Shown: piece by piece, positions 1 to 12,000 of the stretch
Numbering within the stretch: the first letter of the stretch is position 1
How the letters are laid out: every line of letters begins with the position of its first letter
Origin: Phoronis australis
Lineage: Eukaryota > Phoronida > Phoronidae
NCBI GenBank assembly: GCA_002633005.1
Contig: NMRA01000250.1
Coordinates: 95,534 to 159,533, forward strand
DNA length: 64,000 nucleotides
Reading direction: 5' to 3'
The notes under the pieces: model-generated
Databases searched by the model: none
What the model saw: only the letters and a program-made list of their open reading frames with translations
Told to the model about the DNA's origin: nothing
Made by a program: the position numbers and the translations under genes

Positions 1-1601
1 CCATCTGTCTTCTCTGCTGATATCAGAACTGGAAGGAATCAATATAGCTTATTATCTGTCTGTGGTTTCATGATCAAGGAGCTGACAGGGGAGATAAGTC
101 AGTGTTGCGCTGTACACGTACATTCAGTGCAGGGGGCACTGAACAGTTATCACTAGTTTTTGCCTAGCAAAACACATATCAATGGACTTGTAATCTTTTC
201 TTCACTTTGTCAAAATGGTATGCAAATAATGACAAAGTTTTGAGTTATTTCACATCAAAATCCTACAGACGAGCTCAGAAACTGTATTTTACCTTGTATT
301 TTGGCCATTTCACTCCTATTCAAAAGCAAGATATGTTAAGAAAAAATGATAAAAACACAAAATTGACACTTTTCACCTCAAACCCACCACCTTCCTGTCG
401 ATGCTTGACAAAAGCCATTATTAGATTCTGAAATCACATTTCATCCAGTATCCAAAAATGAGGTCCTAAAGTACTATTTTGTGTAATTCAGTCATGTTTG
501 AAGGCTTCCTAAAGTTCGCAGCCAATTTCTCAGTCATTACCCAGTAATACACAATTGCACCAGGGGACCGCCATCTTGAAGAAGAGTGCAGCTACAGCTG
601 AGCAAGTGTTCTCTTTCATTCACAACATGTTCACTAATACTCACAAACCAGATTCACCGAACTTACGTGCAATGCGTAGCTCAGAAGTTCCCCCAAGCCT
701 CCTCTACCTCTGAAATTTAATAATATTTGGTAGCGCAGATTGGCCACAGCCTAAATGCTCACTGTCATCTCACTTCATCGCATGGATTGGGGAAAAACGC
801 TAAAATTCTAGCGACAGCGTGAATGTCACTGTCCACTCTTGTTGTACTTATCCTGCCACATCTCTGAGTTCTTCCTTTCTGACTACTGCATCGTTCATTT
901 CCATTATACGAAAGCTGCAATCTGACCTCTTATTTCCGTCCTTTGGCAGTTACATAGGTTGTCTGACTACAGAAGTGCCATTGAAAATGTTGGCATTTTT
1001 GGGGCAACAGTCAGTAGACCACCAACAGAAATGACCCTTGAATCTTTTTGATAAAGTTTCCTCAAATTCAAACAAAAATAATGGCCATAATTGTCATTTT
1101 TTCATTTTGCCTAAAATGTTTAAAATTTCATTGTGTGTTGTTGTTCTGTGTAAGATTTTTAAACAATCAAATAAACTCATCTTTTTCAATCTTGTTAATT
1201 TTTTTTGTTAAAATGTTACTTTTCTGCCATATGATGTTCGAATTTGAAGAAACGTTACTGCACTGGTATTTGAACTCTAGTAACTCGCGTAAAAACACTA
1301 GTACCAGTACCTACATGGAGATCTTGGTAAATATAAATGGCTTGTGCTTACAATTCATTGACTCGATGCTGAAATGATAGCGTTACCACAGTAACGCTCA
1401 TGAAAGTTTTCATATTTACGCACATGCCTTAGCAGTAATGAGGGTTTTGGATTTTAACGCGGTAGCGCTATTTTTAAAAATGTACATCGGTGATTCGGTC
1501 ATGTCAAAATTGCCAACTTTAAACCAGCAGAATAATACAACTTTAGGGCAAAGAATAAACTAAGCCTCATTCTGAAACGCACAATTTACTGTACTCTGGC
1601 C
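1..1601. other. AT-rich non-coding stretch
   Basis: I find no exon with a conserved protein match, no RNA gene and no clear mobile element here. Open frames are short and lack supporting splice sites. It may be intron or upstream sequence of the deaminase gene whose first visible exon is at 5899. Confidence 0.5.
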
Positions 1602-1940
1602 TGTGAGAACCTCAGATGCGGATAGTCAGGTCTAAGCATACAAGGCTTTGAGTACCTCAAATGCGGTTAGTCAGGCCTAGGCATACAAGGCTGTGAGTAC
1701 TTGAGATGCGGTTAGTCAGGCCTAAGCATACAAGGCTGTGAGTACNGGCCTGTGAGTACGTCAGATGCGGATAGTCAGGTCTAAGCATACAAGGCTTTGA
1801 GTACCTCAGATGCGGTTAGTCAGGCCTAGGCATACAAGGCTTTGAGTACCTCAGATGCGGATAGTCAGGCCTAGGCATACAAGGCTTTGAGTACCTCAGA
1901 TGCGGATAGTCAGGCCTAGGCATACAAGGCTGTGACTCCA
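1602..1940. repeat. 45-bp tandem repeat (minisatellite)
   Basis: About seven copies of a 45-bp unit built around 'CAGATGCGGATAGTCAGG' and 'GCATACAAGGCT' run head to tail. A single n at 1746 interrupts the array, so the true copy number is unknown. The 45-bp unit keeps frame, which explains a repetitive minus-strand open frame here that should not be called a gene. Confidence 0.9.
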
Positions 1941-3827
1941 TTTGAATTGTGACACATGCACCCGGTAGCACATGCCTGTATGTGAAGGCTGGCTCAGACA
2001 CACTTGTGTGCAGAACACTTTAGGTTATGTACGACCTTGTCGACTACGTAGTGTGTGTATTTAGTAAAACATCTACTAAACTATACATTTTAACTCAGTG
2101 AAGCTTTCAGTTTTCTGAAAGTAGAAAGACTGCAGAATGTCTCGTTTGATTTCATGCCAATTTTTGTCTGAGTTTGGTTCACCCTTGCTCCAATGTTCAG
2201 AGTTAATGATATTTGTGGTGTGTGACTAAAAATAACATATCACCTCTTGAGAAAACTTAGCCACGGTCATCATTACTAATTAAGTTGCTTTAGCTGGAGG
2301 TCTTACCTTTCCTGATATAGATGTAAGAATCAATACTAAGGTATCCTATGTCTTTGTTCCACTGTTCATGGATGTGCAAGAAGTGGTTTGCAGTTTTCTT
2401 ACCGCAAAATAATTTGCGCAGAAATCGAGAAACCATTTATTGATTAGTCGTCTGACTTTTAGTTGCAAAGCTAAGATATCATGAGGGTGGCCAACCACAG
2501 ATTTCGAAGGAAAACATCCTTGTAAGCCTTAAAATGGTAAGAGCTAGTATGTCGTGGGGTGGCCAACCACAAATTTCAAAGGAAAATGCCCTTGTAAACC
2601 CTAGAATGTTAAATTTGCTTGTTTGGAAGGATCTGTCCCCTCTACATCCACACTTGATTACGTCTTGTTAGCAGTAGTTATTTACTTTTAAGAAGTACTG
2701 CTTACTAAAATTAGCGCACAGTGTGGCCACCTTGTGAAAATTTATTTTGTCGAAATTTGCCTTAAAAAGAAACAATAAGGAATTTTAATCTGTTATTATG
2801 ATTAGCTATTATGATTTAGACTGCGGAGATGTTGTAAAGCAAATTTTGGTAAACTTTTGCGACAAAGTAACCAGCCTTTGAAAAATAGGTCAATTTTCGC
2901 AATTATTTGTCTGCGAAATAAATGGATTATAAGCATGACATTTGAATGACATAACCAGTTGACTGACACGATCATGTGCTCAAGCTCCTCCCATGAATCT
3001 GGGAAATACGTAACCTTGAAATAAAACATGGGGACTGCTGGCATCAAAAGAGTAAGAAATGCATGAGTTCACCACAGCATAATCAATAACAAGTGAAAGC
3101 ATACTCTATCTATCCAAACATGGTAACGGAGAACACGAGGTTTTCTCTTATTTTCAGGTATGACCTTGAGGACTGCATATGAATTGAAAACTTTGGCCCT
3201 GTCTCGATATAATTACAGTGTTGTTGCAAAAACGGGCAATAGTTGGATATAACGTGCCCACATTTTGAGAACCAGTTTGATGACGGTTATTCAGTGGAGG
3301 AAAGTGGTTGTCAAAATTTGGACATTTTAGTACCCTACTATTACTCAAAAACGTTCTCAAATTTGATCGCTGCCTGTTCAGTAGTTTAAATGGACACTTT
3401 GTAGTCTCATTCTTTGAGGAAATGGCCTGTGCGTGTTCTTTGCCTCTTGTCATCTCATTTCAAATATTAATGAGAACTGGTATGGTGAACTCATTTCAGG
3501 TTCCTGCAAAAATAACTGCATAAATAGTAATTCTTTTCTGTTTTCAAAGACTGATTACATTCAATTGTTAAAATGCTTACACTTTTATAAAAGTTTTATG
3601 CCACGACAACTGTTTTGTACAAATCATGCTACCTTAATTATGAAGTAAAATTTTCACAACGTTAAGTTTTGTCAAGATATTTCACTTATAAAATTCCATT
3701 GCTATTTTGTGAGCTAAATTTAAGAGCATTTACCGTTTCGCATGATTTTTCAGGTTGCTATGTTTTTTTTGTAGTATAACGGATTCCTTAGCAAGGTTTC
3801 ATAAGAATTGAATGGTTGCCGTTTTTA
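1941..3827. other. Non-coding stretch with a two-copy tandem duplication
   Basis: No exon is recognised. Two direct copies of a roughly 75-bp unit containing 'GGTGGCCAACCACA' lie at about 2477-2625. The piece 2085-2150 ('TTTCTGAAAGTAGAAAG') resembles family G repeats at 13.8 and 14.6 kb. Confidence 0.5.
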
Positions 3828-5836
3828 TGTGCCCACATATTTATATGTGGACGCATTATGCCGTCATCTCTGCCCGTACGGCGTCCGCTGCTCTATCTTC
3901 AAAATGGGCTGACGTATGTTCATGAAAGTTTGCACGTGTTCCTTTTATGGATGGGACAACATGAGCGAAGTTTCGGACGGATCCGACTACCGGTGTTCCT
4001 CCTAGTGGCAATTTTAGTTTTTTACGTTTACCTCTGTATCTTCAAAGGTCCTCAACATATTTTCACAAAATTTGGTGTTTAGGCATCTATTAGTGAGACA
4101 ATGGTATCCTCCCGTTTTCGGATGGATTCGGCATAGTTTGCACCACCTAGTGACCATTTTTACTGTTTTCGAGTCTGTTTTTAGCGTCCACCCCTCTATC
4201 AACCAAACCGCTCTAAGCATGATTGTGAAAATTGGCATATATATTCTTACTATGAAGAAGAAGGTTTATGATGATTTTCCGACGACTTCGACTACTGTGG
4301 CACCTCCTAATGGCAGTTTTGTTTTTTTTTGTGCCTATGGCTGTATCTCATAAACTGTTCACAGGATCTTTACCAAATTTAGTAAGTGCATTTTTATGAT
4401 GATGAATGATGACAAGGGACGACGACGACTTTCTAAAATTGGCATGTATGTTTTTACTATGAAGTGATCAGATGACGATGATTTTCTGATTACTTCGACT
4501 ACTGTGGCACCTCCTATTGGCAGTTTTGTTTTTTTTCGCCTGCGGTGTATCTCCTAAACCGTTTGCAGGATCTTTACTAAATTTAATAAGTGTGTTTATA
4601 TGATGTTGACAGTGGACGACGATGATTTTCGAATGGATCTGACTTGGTGTGTCCCCTGATGGCAATTTTAGTTTTACATTTACCTCGGTGTCTTCAAAGG
4701 TCCTCAACGGATTTTCAAAAAATTATGAATACGGGCATCTATTGGTGAGATGATGCTATCATCCTGTTTTGGGTGGAATCAAGGTATTTTGCGCCACCAA
4801 GTGGCCTTTTTTGCTGTTTTCGAGTCTGAGGATGATTTTGAAAATTGGCGTATATGTTCTCAGTGTGAAGAGGACGGTTGACGATGACAACTTTGACTAT
4901 TGTGGTGCCTCCTAGTGGTANGTAAGTGCATTTTTATGATGATGAATGATGACAAGGGACGACGACTTTCGAAAATTGGCATGTATGTTTTTACTATGTG
5001 ATCAGATGACGATGATTTTCTGATTACTTCGACTACTGTGGCGCCTCCTATTGGCAGTTTTGTTTTTTTCGCCTGCGGTGTATCTCCTAAACCGTTTGCA
5101 GGATCTTTACTAAATTGGACAAGTGTGTTTATATGATGTTGACAGTGGACGACGATGATTTTCGAATGGATCTGACTTGGTTTGTCCCCTGATGGCAATT
5201 TTAGTTTTACGTTTACCTCGGTGTCTTCAAAGGTCCTCAACGGATTTTCAAAAAATTATGAATACGGGCATCTATTGGTGAGATGATGCTATCATCGTGT
5301 TTTGGGTGGAATCAAGGTATTTTGCGCCACCAAGTGGCCTTTTTTGGTGTTTTCGAGTCTGAGGATGATTTTGAAAATTGGCGTATATGTTCTCAGTGTG
5401 AAGAGGACGGTTGACGATGACAACTTTGACTATTGTGGTGCCTCCTAGTGGTAGTTTTGTTTTGCGCCCATAGCTGTATGTCCTAAACCAACTACAGGAT
5501 CTTTATTAAATTTAATTAGTAAGTGTATTTATATGAATCTAATAACAGCCATTGACGACTTTCAGGCGGATCCAATGAACAGTGTGCCTCCTAGTGGCAA
5601 TTTTATTTTATTCTGTTTTCCTTTGTTTTTCTAAAGTTCGGTGATGGATTTCTATGAAATTTTGTGTATAGCTTGCTATTAAGGAAGCATTGACATTTTC
5701 CCGTTTTCGGATGGATGTACATTTTTGCGCCATCTAGTGGCCATTTTTATGACACAAATAAACAATCCTCAAAGCACACCATTTGCGATGCATTCGTGGG
5801 TGCATGTCAACGCTCCGCGTTGTTCTTGTCTTATAT
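3828..5836 (+). repeat. Family C modular repeat, copy 1
   Basis: The copy starts with a palindromic head at 3828 ('CCCACATATTTATATGTGG') followed by 'GCCGTCATCTC'. It then runs through modules each marked by a CTAGTGGC-type core (near 4001, 4141, 4300, 4503, 5441, 5583, 5730) and ends with a tail near 5807 ('AACGCTCCGCGTT'). The same head, modules and tail recur at 36.9, 44.1, 50.4 and 54.1 kb. The stretch 4382-5453 is inflated by a gap-flanking duplication. No protein-coding capacity is visible. Confidence 0.8.
4382..5453. repeat. Duplicated flanks around the gap at 4921 (probable assembly artefact)
   Basis: The sequence 4382-4920 is repeated almost exactly at 4922-5453, with a single n between. 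The left copy ends, and the right copy begins, exactly at the n. This is the pattern expected when two haplotype contigs that overlap were placed end to end. Confidence 0.8.
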
Positions 5837-5898
5837 GATGTTGCAGATTTTTACTAGGTTTTACCTGGAATTCATGTTCTTTTTTAATGTTGTTACAG

Positions 5899-6016
5899 AT
5901 TCCTATCTGAGGTTAAGATCAATGGCACCGTCTACTGTGGTGGCGAGGCATCAACCAAGAAGCTTGCCAAAAAGCAGGCCGCCACGTCTGCTCTGGCAGC
6001 ATTGAGTCCGGAACAA
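5899..6016 (+). CDS. ADAR: ADAR exon: C-terminal half of first visible dsRBD
   Basis: The acceptor 'TTACAG' precedes 5899 and the donor GTACGT follows 6016. The exon encodes '[15 protein letters not shown]' and then '[15 protein letters not shown]', the beta-strand plus KKxAKxxAA helix of a dsRBD. It starts one base before a codon and ends in phase 0. The N-half partner exon was not found upstream. Confidence 0.9.
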
Positions 6017-9000
6017 GTACGTCTGCTATTTTGATATTCAGACATTGTCTGCCCTTGATCACAAAAGCCTCTGATCGTACTATCCTGTATTGTTTTGATC
6101 GAGTGAGTTGGCCTGCACTCTTTGATACTCTGTTGCCTTGTATTAATCATGAATGCTAGAAGTTTGAAAACAAAAACGACCAAGAGAGCAGCATGTTTTC
6201 ATTCTATTCTGTTCTGTTTGACTGTTATACCTGAGGATATGTGCCTAATATCCAAACGTCGTTTTCATGCCGCACTGTAGTGTCATTTTTGTTTTCTAAT
6301 TCTTATTTCAAATTTGGCAAAAAACGAATATTATGGTCATGAATGTCTAATCTCAAAACTATTTTCGGCATGTTCCGTTCTACCTTTGTGCAAACTCCAG
6401 ATAATTGCCTGTTAGTCTTCGCTCGACTACATTATGGTTTGTGCGTACGAGTTTCTAATCCTAGCTTACACTTGATGACCACTAGATTCGAGCTACAAAC
6501 CAGAATAAAAACGCGAGATTTCAAGTATAAATACATTTAGAGTTCAGACTCAAACTTGGGGTCATCAAGTGCAAGCTGGGATTAGGCAGTGATCAGTGTA
6601 AGTCATTAGCAATACTAGAGCATGGAATAATTGATTTATTTTGAGTTCGCACAAAAATAGAATAGAAAATACCAATAATAACTTGGGATTTGATTTCAAG
6701 TATAAAGATTAGACCCCTGACCTGGTATCGGGGGCATTCTTGGGGTCTTCTGATGTTTTCTGTCCTTGGTTATGTAAGTTAAACTATTTTGATATTCTGA
6801 CAATCTCTTCTGTTGATCACATGTCTCCTTTGTTCATATTCTGTTGTTCTCTGCTCACTCTTTTGATATTCTGACATCTGCTCTTGATCACATAAATCCA
6901 CCTTTTTGTTATTCTGATAGCTTTTGTTAGTGATCTCACAAATCAACATTCTTTTGACGTATGTAACCCAGTACCGACTTGTTAAAAGTACCTAAAATGA
7001 ACTCCAAGATATAGTAGTGTTGGAATAAAAATGGATTGCAAAGGTTTCATGTTTTAACCACCATTACTCAATGCTGGCTCTGTTCACCTGGACTGCGATC
7101 TTTATACACAAGAAACTTGCAAAAGCGCTATATCATACCAATTTTTCTCGCTATTATCTTGGGTCTATGGATCTCAGCCCTGGGGCCTGTTCCAAGGAAC
7201 TGCCTTAAGTTTATTTTTGACTTACTGCAGCCTTAAGTTTGTTATTGACTTACTGCCTTAAGTTTGTTTTTGACTCAAGTCTAAGATTTGTTTCAACTTC
7301 CCAACTCCCACATCCGGTAAGTTAGTCAAAAACTAAAGTCAAACTTAAGATCACTTTCTTGCAATAGACTTAAGACAAAATGAAGTTTAATGATTTTAAG
7401 TGCTAGTCCACGAGAGCACCAGCCGTGAGCGGCAAGGTGGGGGTCAGCCGATTTTCACCAAATTTGGCATATAGGTAGTCCTATGGGATCTATAAACAGC
7501 GGTAAAATATTTCCTCAAAATATTGCGTTTTTCTAAAGTTATAGGCTCAAACACATTTTACGGCTTCGCAGCCATGTTTTCACGGTATAAAAACTGTCCA
7601 GTTTTAACTGTTCATATTTTTNGCCGGTTGCTACGCTCACCTGCCGGTTGCTACGCTCACCTGCCGGTTGCTACGCTCACCTGCCGGTTGCTACGCTCAC
7701 CTGCCGGTTGCTACGCTCACCTGCCGGTTGCTACGCTCACCTGCCGGTTGCTACGCTCACCTGCCGGTTGCTACGCTCACCTGCCGGTTACTATACTCAC
7801 ATGTCGGTTACTATATTCACATGTCCTTTACTTTAATGAATTACTATATTCAGACACCCATTACTTTATTCACATATTTTTATTTCTATATTCACATGCG
7901 AATACTCGTTTGTTACTTAATCCACACATTGTGTTATGTTTGTACAGTTTGCTAAATTGACGTGTTTGATTTGTAATTCAGCTTCAGCATCTGTGCGGTC
8001 ATCGATGGAAAGAAGTGTCCAGCGAGAGAAGCGAACAATAAGAAAGAGGCGAAGAAACGGGCTGCAAGTGCCGCGTTGGTGGCCATAACTAGCGACACCT
8101 TGGAAGAGATGCCAGAGTTTGTTAAAGTGAGTGCTTTCTGTCTAGTTAGCAATTGTTTCTCGTGAGACTCCGTCTCAGCTCTGGCAGTGTGTTTCATAAA
8201 AAGTGACGCGAGACTTGAATCGGGAATTTGGTCTTACGTGCCATGCCCACTTCGCAATTGCTAAATAAATTTTAATTGTGTAATTATTGGAACATCACAG
8301 CCTAGGAATAATTTATGAGAATTATTTTCAGTAACTGTCTAGTATGAGTATACACTCAGAGACTTTGTACTTTGCTTAGTGAGGTTTGAGAATTTCTTAG
8401 AAAAAATTAAGTGATGCAGAAGACCAAATTTCTGTCTCAAGTTTCAAGTCACTCAGATCCAAGATGTCTGGTTTGTCTCCACACAACTAATGCCGTCAGT
8501 ATTACTGGTTAGGTTTCTGTCAAGCATTTAATGATCATTTCTTTCACTGCCACCAAATTCTGACATTGAGCTAACGATGTATAACTTAAAAGTCGTCTTC
8601 CATTATCCAAGCCATTGTTTAACAATATGACCTATGTGGTACATTTTTGTTCGTAGGAGGTCCCCAACAACCCCACCCCCACCAAGCCTCGTGACCCTGT
8701 CAGTGCTCTGGAAGAGTACTGTCGACCCCGCAACATGACCATCGACTTCACTTCACCCATAGTGACCGGTCCAGATCACGCACGAAGGCAAGTGTCAACT
8801 AGTAAAGTCTGTCGCAGTCGGCGTTTTCCCTCAGCAATAATCCAAACATGGTGCAAACTGCTCGTTGCATTTTCACATACTAATCTTCTTTCCTTCAAAT
8901 TCACCATAAAAACAGCTTATGGTGTCATTCGTTTTTACAGAAAAGTCAGGGCTTGAAATTTTCGTCTTTTAAGATTTCCTCTTTTTGTTTTTAATTTTCT

Positions 9001-12000
9001 CTTATTTAATTTCCAGTTTCCGCTTTTTCATCTCCTTTTGAATCTTTTTGATTTTTTTCATGCAAAAAACGTTTCTTGGAGTTAAATTACATCTCCATCA
9101 CTTAAACCTGTTAATTTGTGAAACGATATGTAACCTGGAAATTTTCCTTTTTTTGTCGTTGGTCATTCCAATCCCTGAAAAAAATAAAAAAGTACCACTG
9201 CATGCAGTTGTTTAAATCATCTTGTAAATGACACAAATCTCAGTCCTTTTAAACACGGTTCATGGCTCAGACCTTTTCAAACATGACTCAAGATGTCCAA
9301 ACATTTGTGTATTACTGAAAATTTTACGTAAATGTTGTTGGACACAACGGCGACCTCATGGGGGAAAATTGAAATGTTCTCAATTGAAAACTGTCGGATT
9401 TAAACCTGCTTAGATTGGATTGGCCAGTCATACAACCCAATCTTTGCCACCATTGTCTTTTGGAAAATTCAGAGTGGGTCTCATGAAGTGACAACTTAGT
9501 ATAAATGTGGACACCGACATAGAAATAATCACTACATACGAGTTTCTTCTTTGCATGTGTTGGATTCTCACAGTGACGTCAAACGTGCTTTGAAAGTTGG
9601 GTGGCAGAACCTGACTGTTTGTTGCATTTGTTAATTGATTCCTTTGATCTGAAGTCAGTGATGCCGCATGTTTTAAGAACGAGATTTTCACACGTTACCG
9701 TTCAAGGTTTGTTTCAACTATAGAAAAACAACAATTTCAAATTGTAGCGCCTTGAAAATTTTGAGACATCCAGTTGAGGTAAGAAAATACAGAAAATTTA
9801 AATCAAATACTGGAATTCGCTTACTGGCTAATAGGTGGCGTTTTAACCATCGATGGAACCTTAATCCACGTTGTTTATTGAGAAAGGGGCATTTGATGCG
9901 TTCGTGGAGAGCTTCTTTAACACCCTTTCTGAACCAGTTTTCCTCACAATCGAGTATAGTGACGTCACCATTTAATCTTAAGATCAAGTCTGGATTTGTT
10001 TTGATGTAATGAACGGGATCTTGCACGTTTTGAATGAACGGGATCTTGCAAAGTTTGAATGCATATTAGTTCTAGAAATATTGTTAGTAGTTAAAGCTTT
10101 CTAAATTGATTTTGGTAGCTTCTAATCAGCAACATTGGGCTTAGAGCCTCTTTAACTGCACGTTCTTGCACATTGATCATGCAAGTCTTGTGTCATAACC
10201 TCAGTATTGAAATCATCACCAACAGAATGCAGTATCCCAACATTGGGTCAAGGACCTAATTTGCTGTATGTACACACATTTAAATCTTGTAAAACCCATG
10301 TCCCAGGTTCACGCTTGAAGCCATCATCAACGGCAAGCACTACCCCAGCAGGACAGCCAGCTCTATCAACGATTCAAAGAAACAGGCGGCCCGCGTTGCC
10401 TTGGAGATGTTGCTGCATGCAGCTCATGAACTGTTGCCGAGTGCCAACAAGACAGCGGTAGGTGATATAGTATGGCATCTTTGTATACAATACCTTCATG
10501 ACAATATGGCAAACAATTTATGACAATATGGTAACTTTGTTTTATGACAATATGGTAACTTTGTTTTATGACAGTATGGTAACTTTGTATTTAATAATTT
10601 ATGACAGTATGATAACTTTGTATTGAATTATTTATGTCAGTACAACAACTTGTACACAATTTGTGACAATCATGATACTGTGTGTTATAATTGGTGACTG
10701 AAACGAATCTTCTTTTGTGGTAATATTGTATAATTTGATCACAGCAATGAGTCTTATGTAGAGACAATGTGTGTAGTAACTGATTACACTATAAATCTTG
10801 TGAAACAAGAGTGGGTGAATTACTTGATGTGAATAAATTATAAATCATAACTTCTGGATGATAGGGTACTGGAAAGAGAGAGAGTTTTTGGTTTGATCAA
10901 GGTGTCGGTAAGACTGTTTGGGTGGAAGCCAAGAACCCCTCTTTGAATAGACACGCAGGGATCAGACCTAGCTGCCTCATTCTGGGAAAACTATTTTACA
11001 GTAAGTTGCACAAGTTAGCAGTGTTAATTTTTTTGCATCAACACTGTGACTTTCTTGTGCTTTGTTAAAGTGTCGGAAATGATACACATTCAGAAAGAGT
11101 CTAGCCTGATCTCGCTACCATCCCTAACCTTGGTACTCTATTACAGCGGGAACAAACCCAGAGAGAGAAACATACAGACATGGCGGATTACATGGAGTCC
11201 CTGTCACTGAAGATATTCAAAGTTTGCCACGAGTCGCTCGCTGAGAACTTCGCTGGTCAAAAGGTTGTGGCTACAATCATAATGAAACGACATCCGAAGG
11301 ACATTGGCACTGTAGTCAGTCTTGGCACTGGTATGTGAAGTCAATGTGCCACATTGGCACTGTAGTCAGTCTTGGCACTGGTATGTGAAGTCAATGTGCC
11401 ACATTGGCACTGTAGTCAGTCTTGGCACTGGTATGTGAAGTCAATGTGCCACAGTCTATTCTATGGAGTGCTCACCGCAACCGGGGCTTGGAAATTTCCT
11501 CTTTTAAGAGGGTTTCCTCTTTTTTTGGTTTCAAATTCCTCTTTTTTGGTTATGATTTCCTCTTATTTGATTTCCAGTTGTCTCTTTTTTCGTCTTTTTT
11601 ATTATTTTTTTACTTTATTCATGCAAAAACGTTTCTTGGAGCCTAATTTTACAACACAGAAAATACCTCTATTATATAAGCTTATTTATTTGTAGGATGC
11701 ATCACCTGAAAAATTTTCCTCTTTTGTGTCATGGATCATTCCGTGCCCTGCTCTACATATTTCCATGCCCGCATCATGCAGTGTTATTCCCCAACACCAC
11801 GTCACAATACTTACTGGACACGGTTCAGTGAATTACAGCTGTTCAGTGAATTACAGCGGTTCAGTTTCAAAACAAAATTCATTTTAAAAAACATTTGGCA
11901 ATTTTGAACCTACTTCATATTCACATCGTCGCTATGTGTTGTGTTTCTAACTAATTTGATCAAGTAATCACAGAGATAAGGAATTAGCGTGCAAGTTCTA

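Noticed and set aside
1602-1940. CRISPR-like regular repeats
   Set aside because: Units are contiguous 45-bp tandem copies without unique spacers, in a spliced eukaryotic context.
4468-5240. Repeated minus-strand open frames in family C
   Set aside because: They recur only because family C modules recur and because of the gap duplication; frames are not kept among copies elsewhere.
7523-7960. Long repetitive open frame
   Set aside because: It is a frame through a 20-bp minisatellite; 60 bases (three units) keep phase, which produces false coding potential in several frames.
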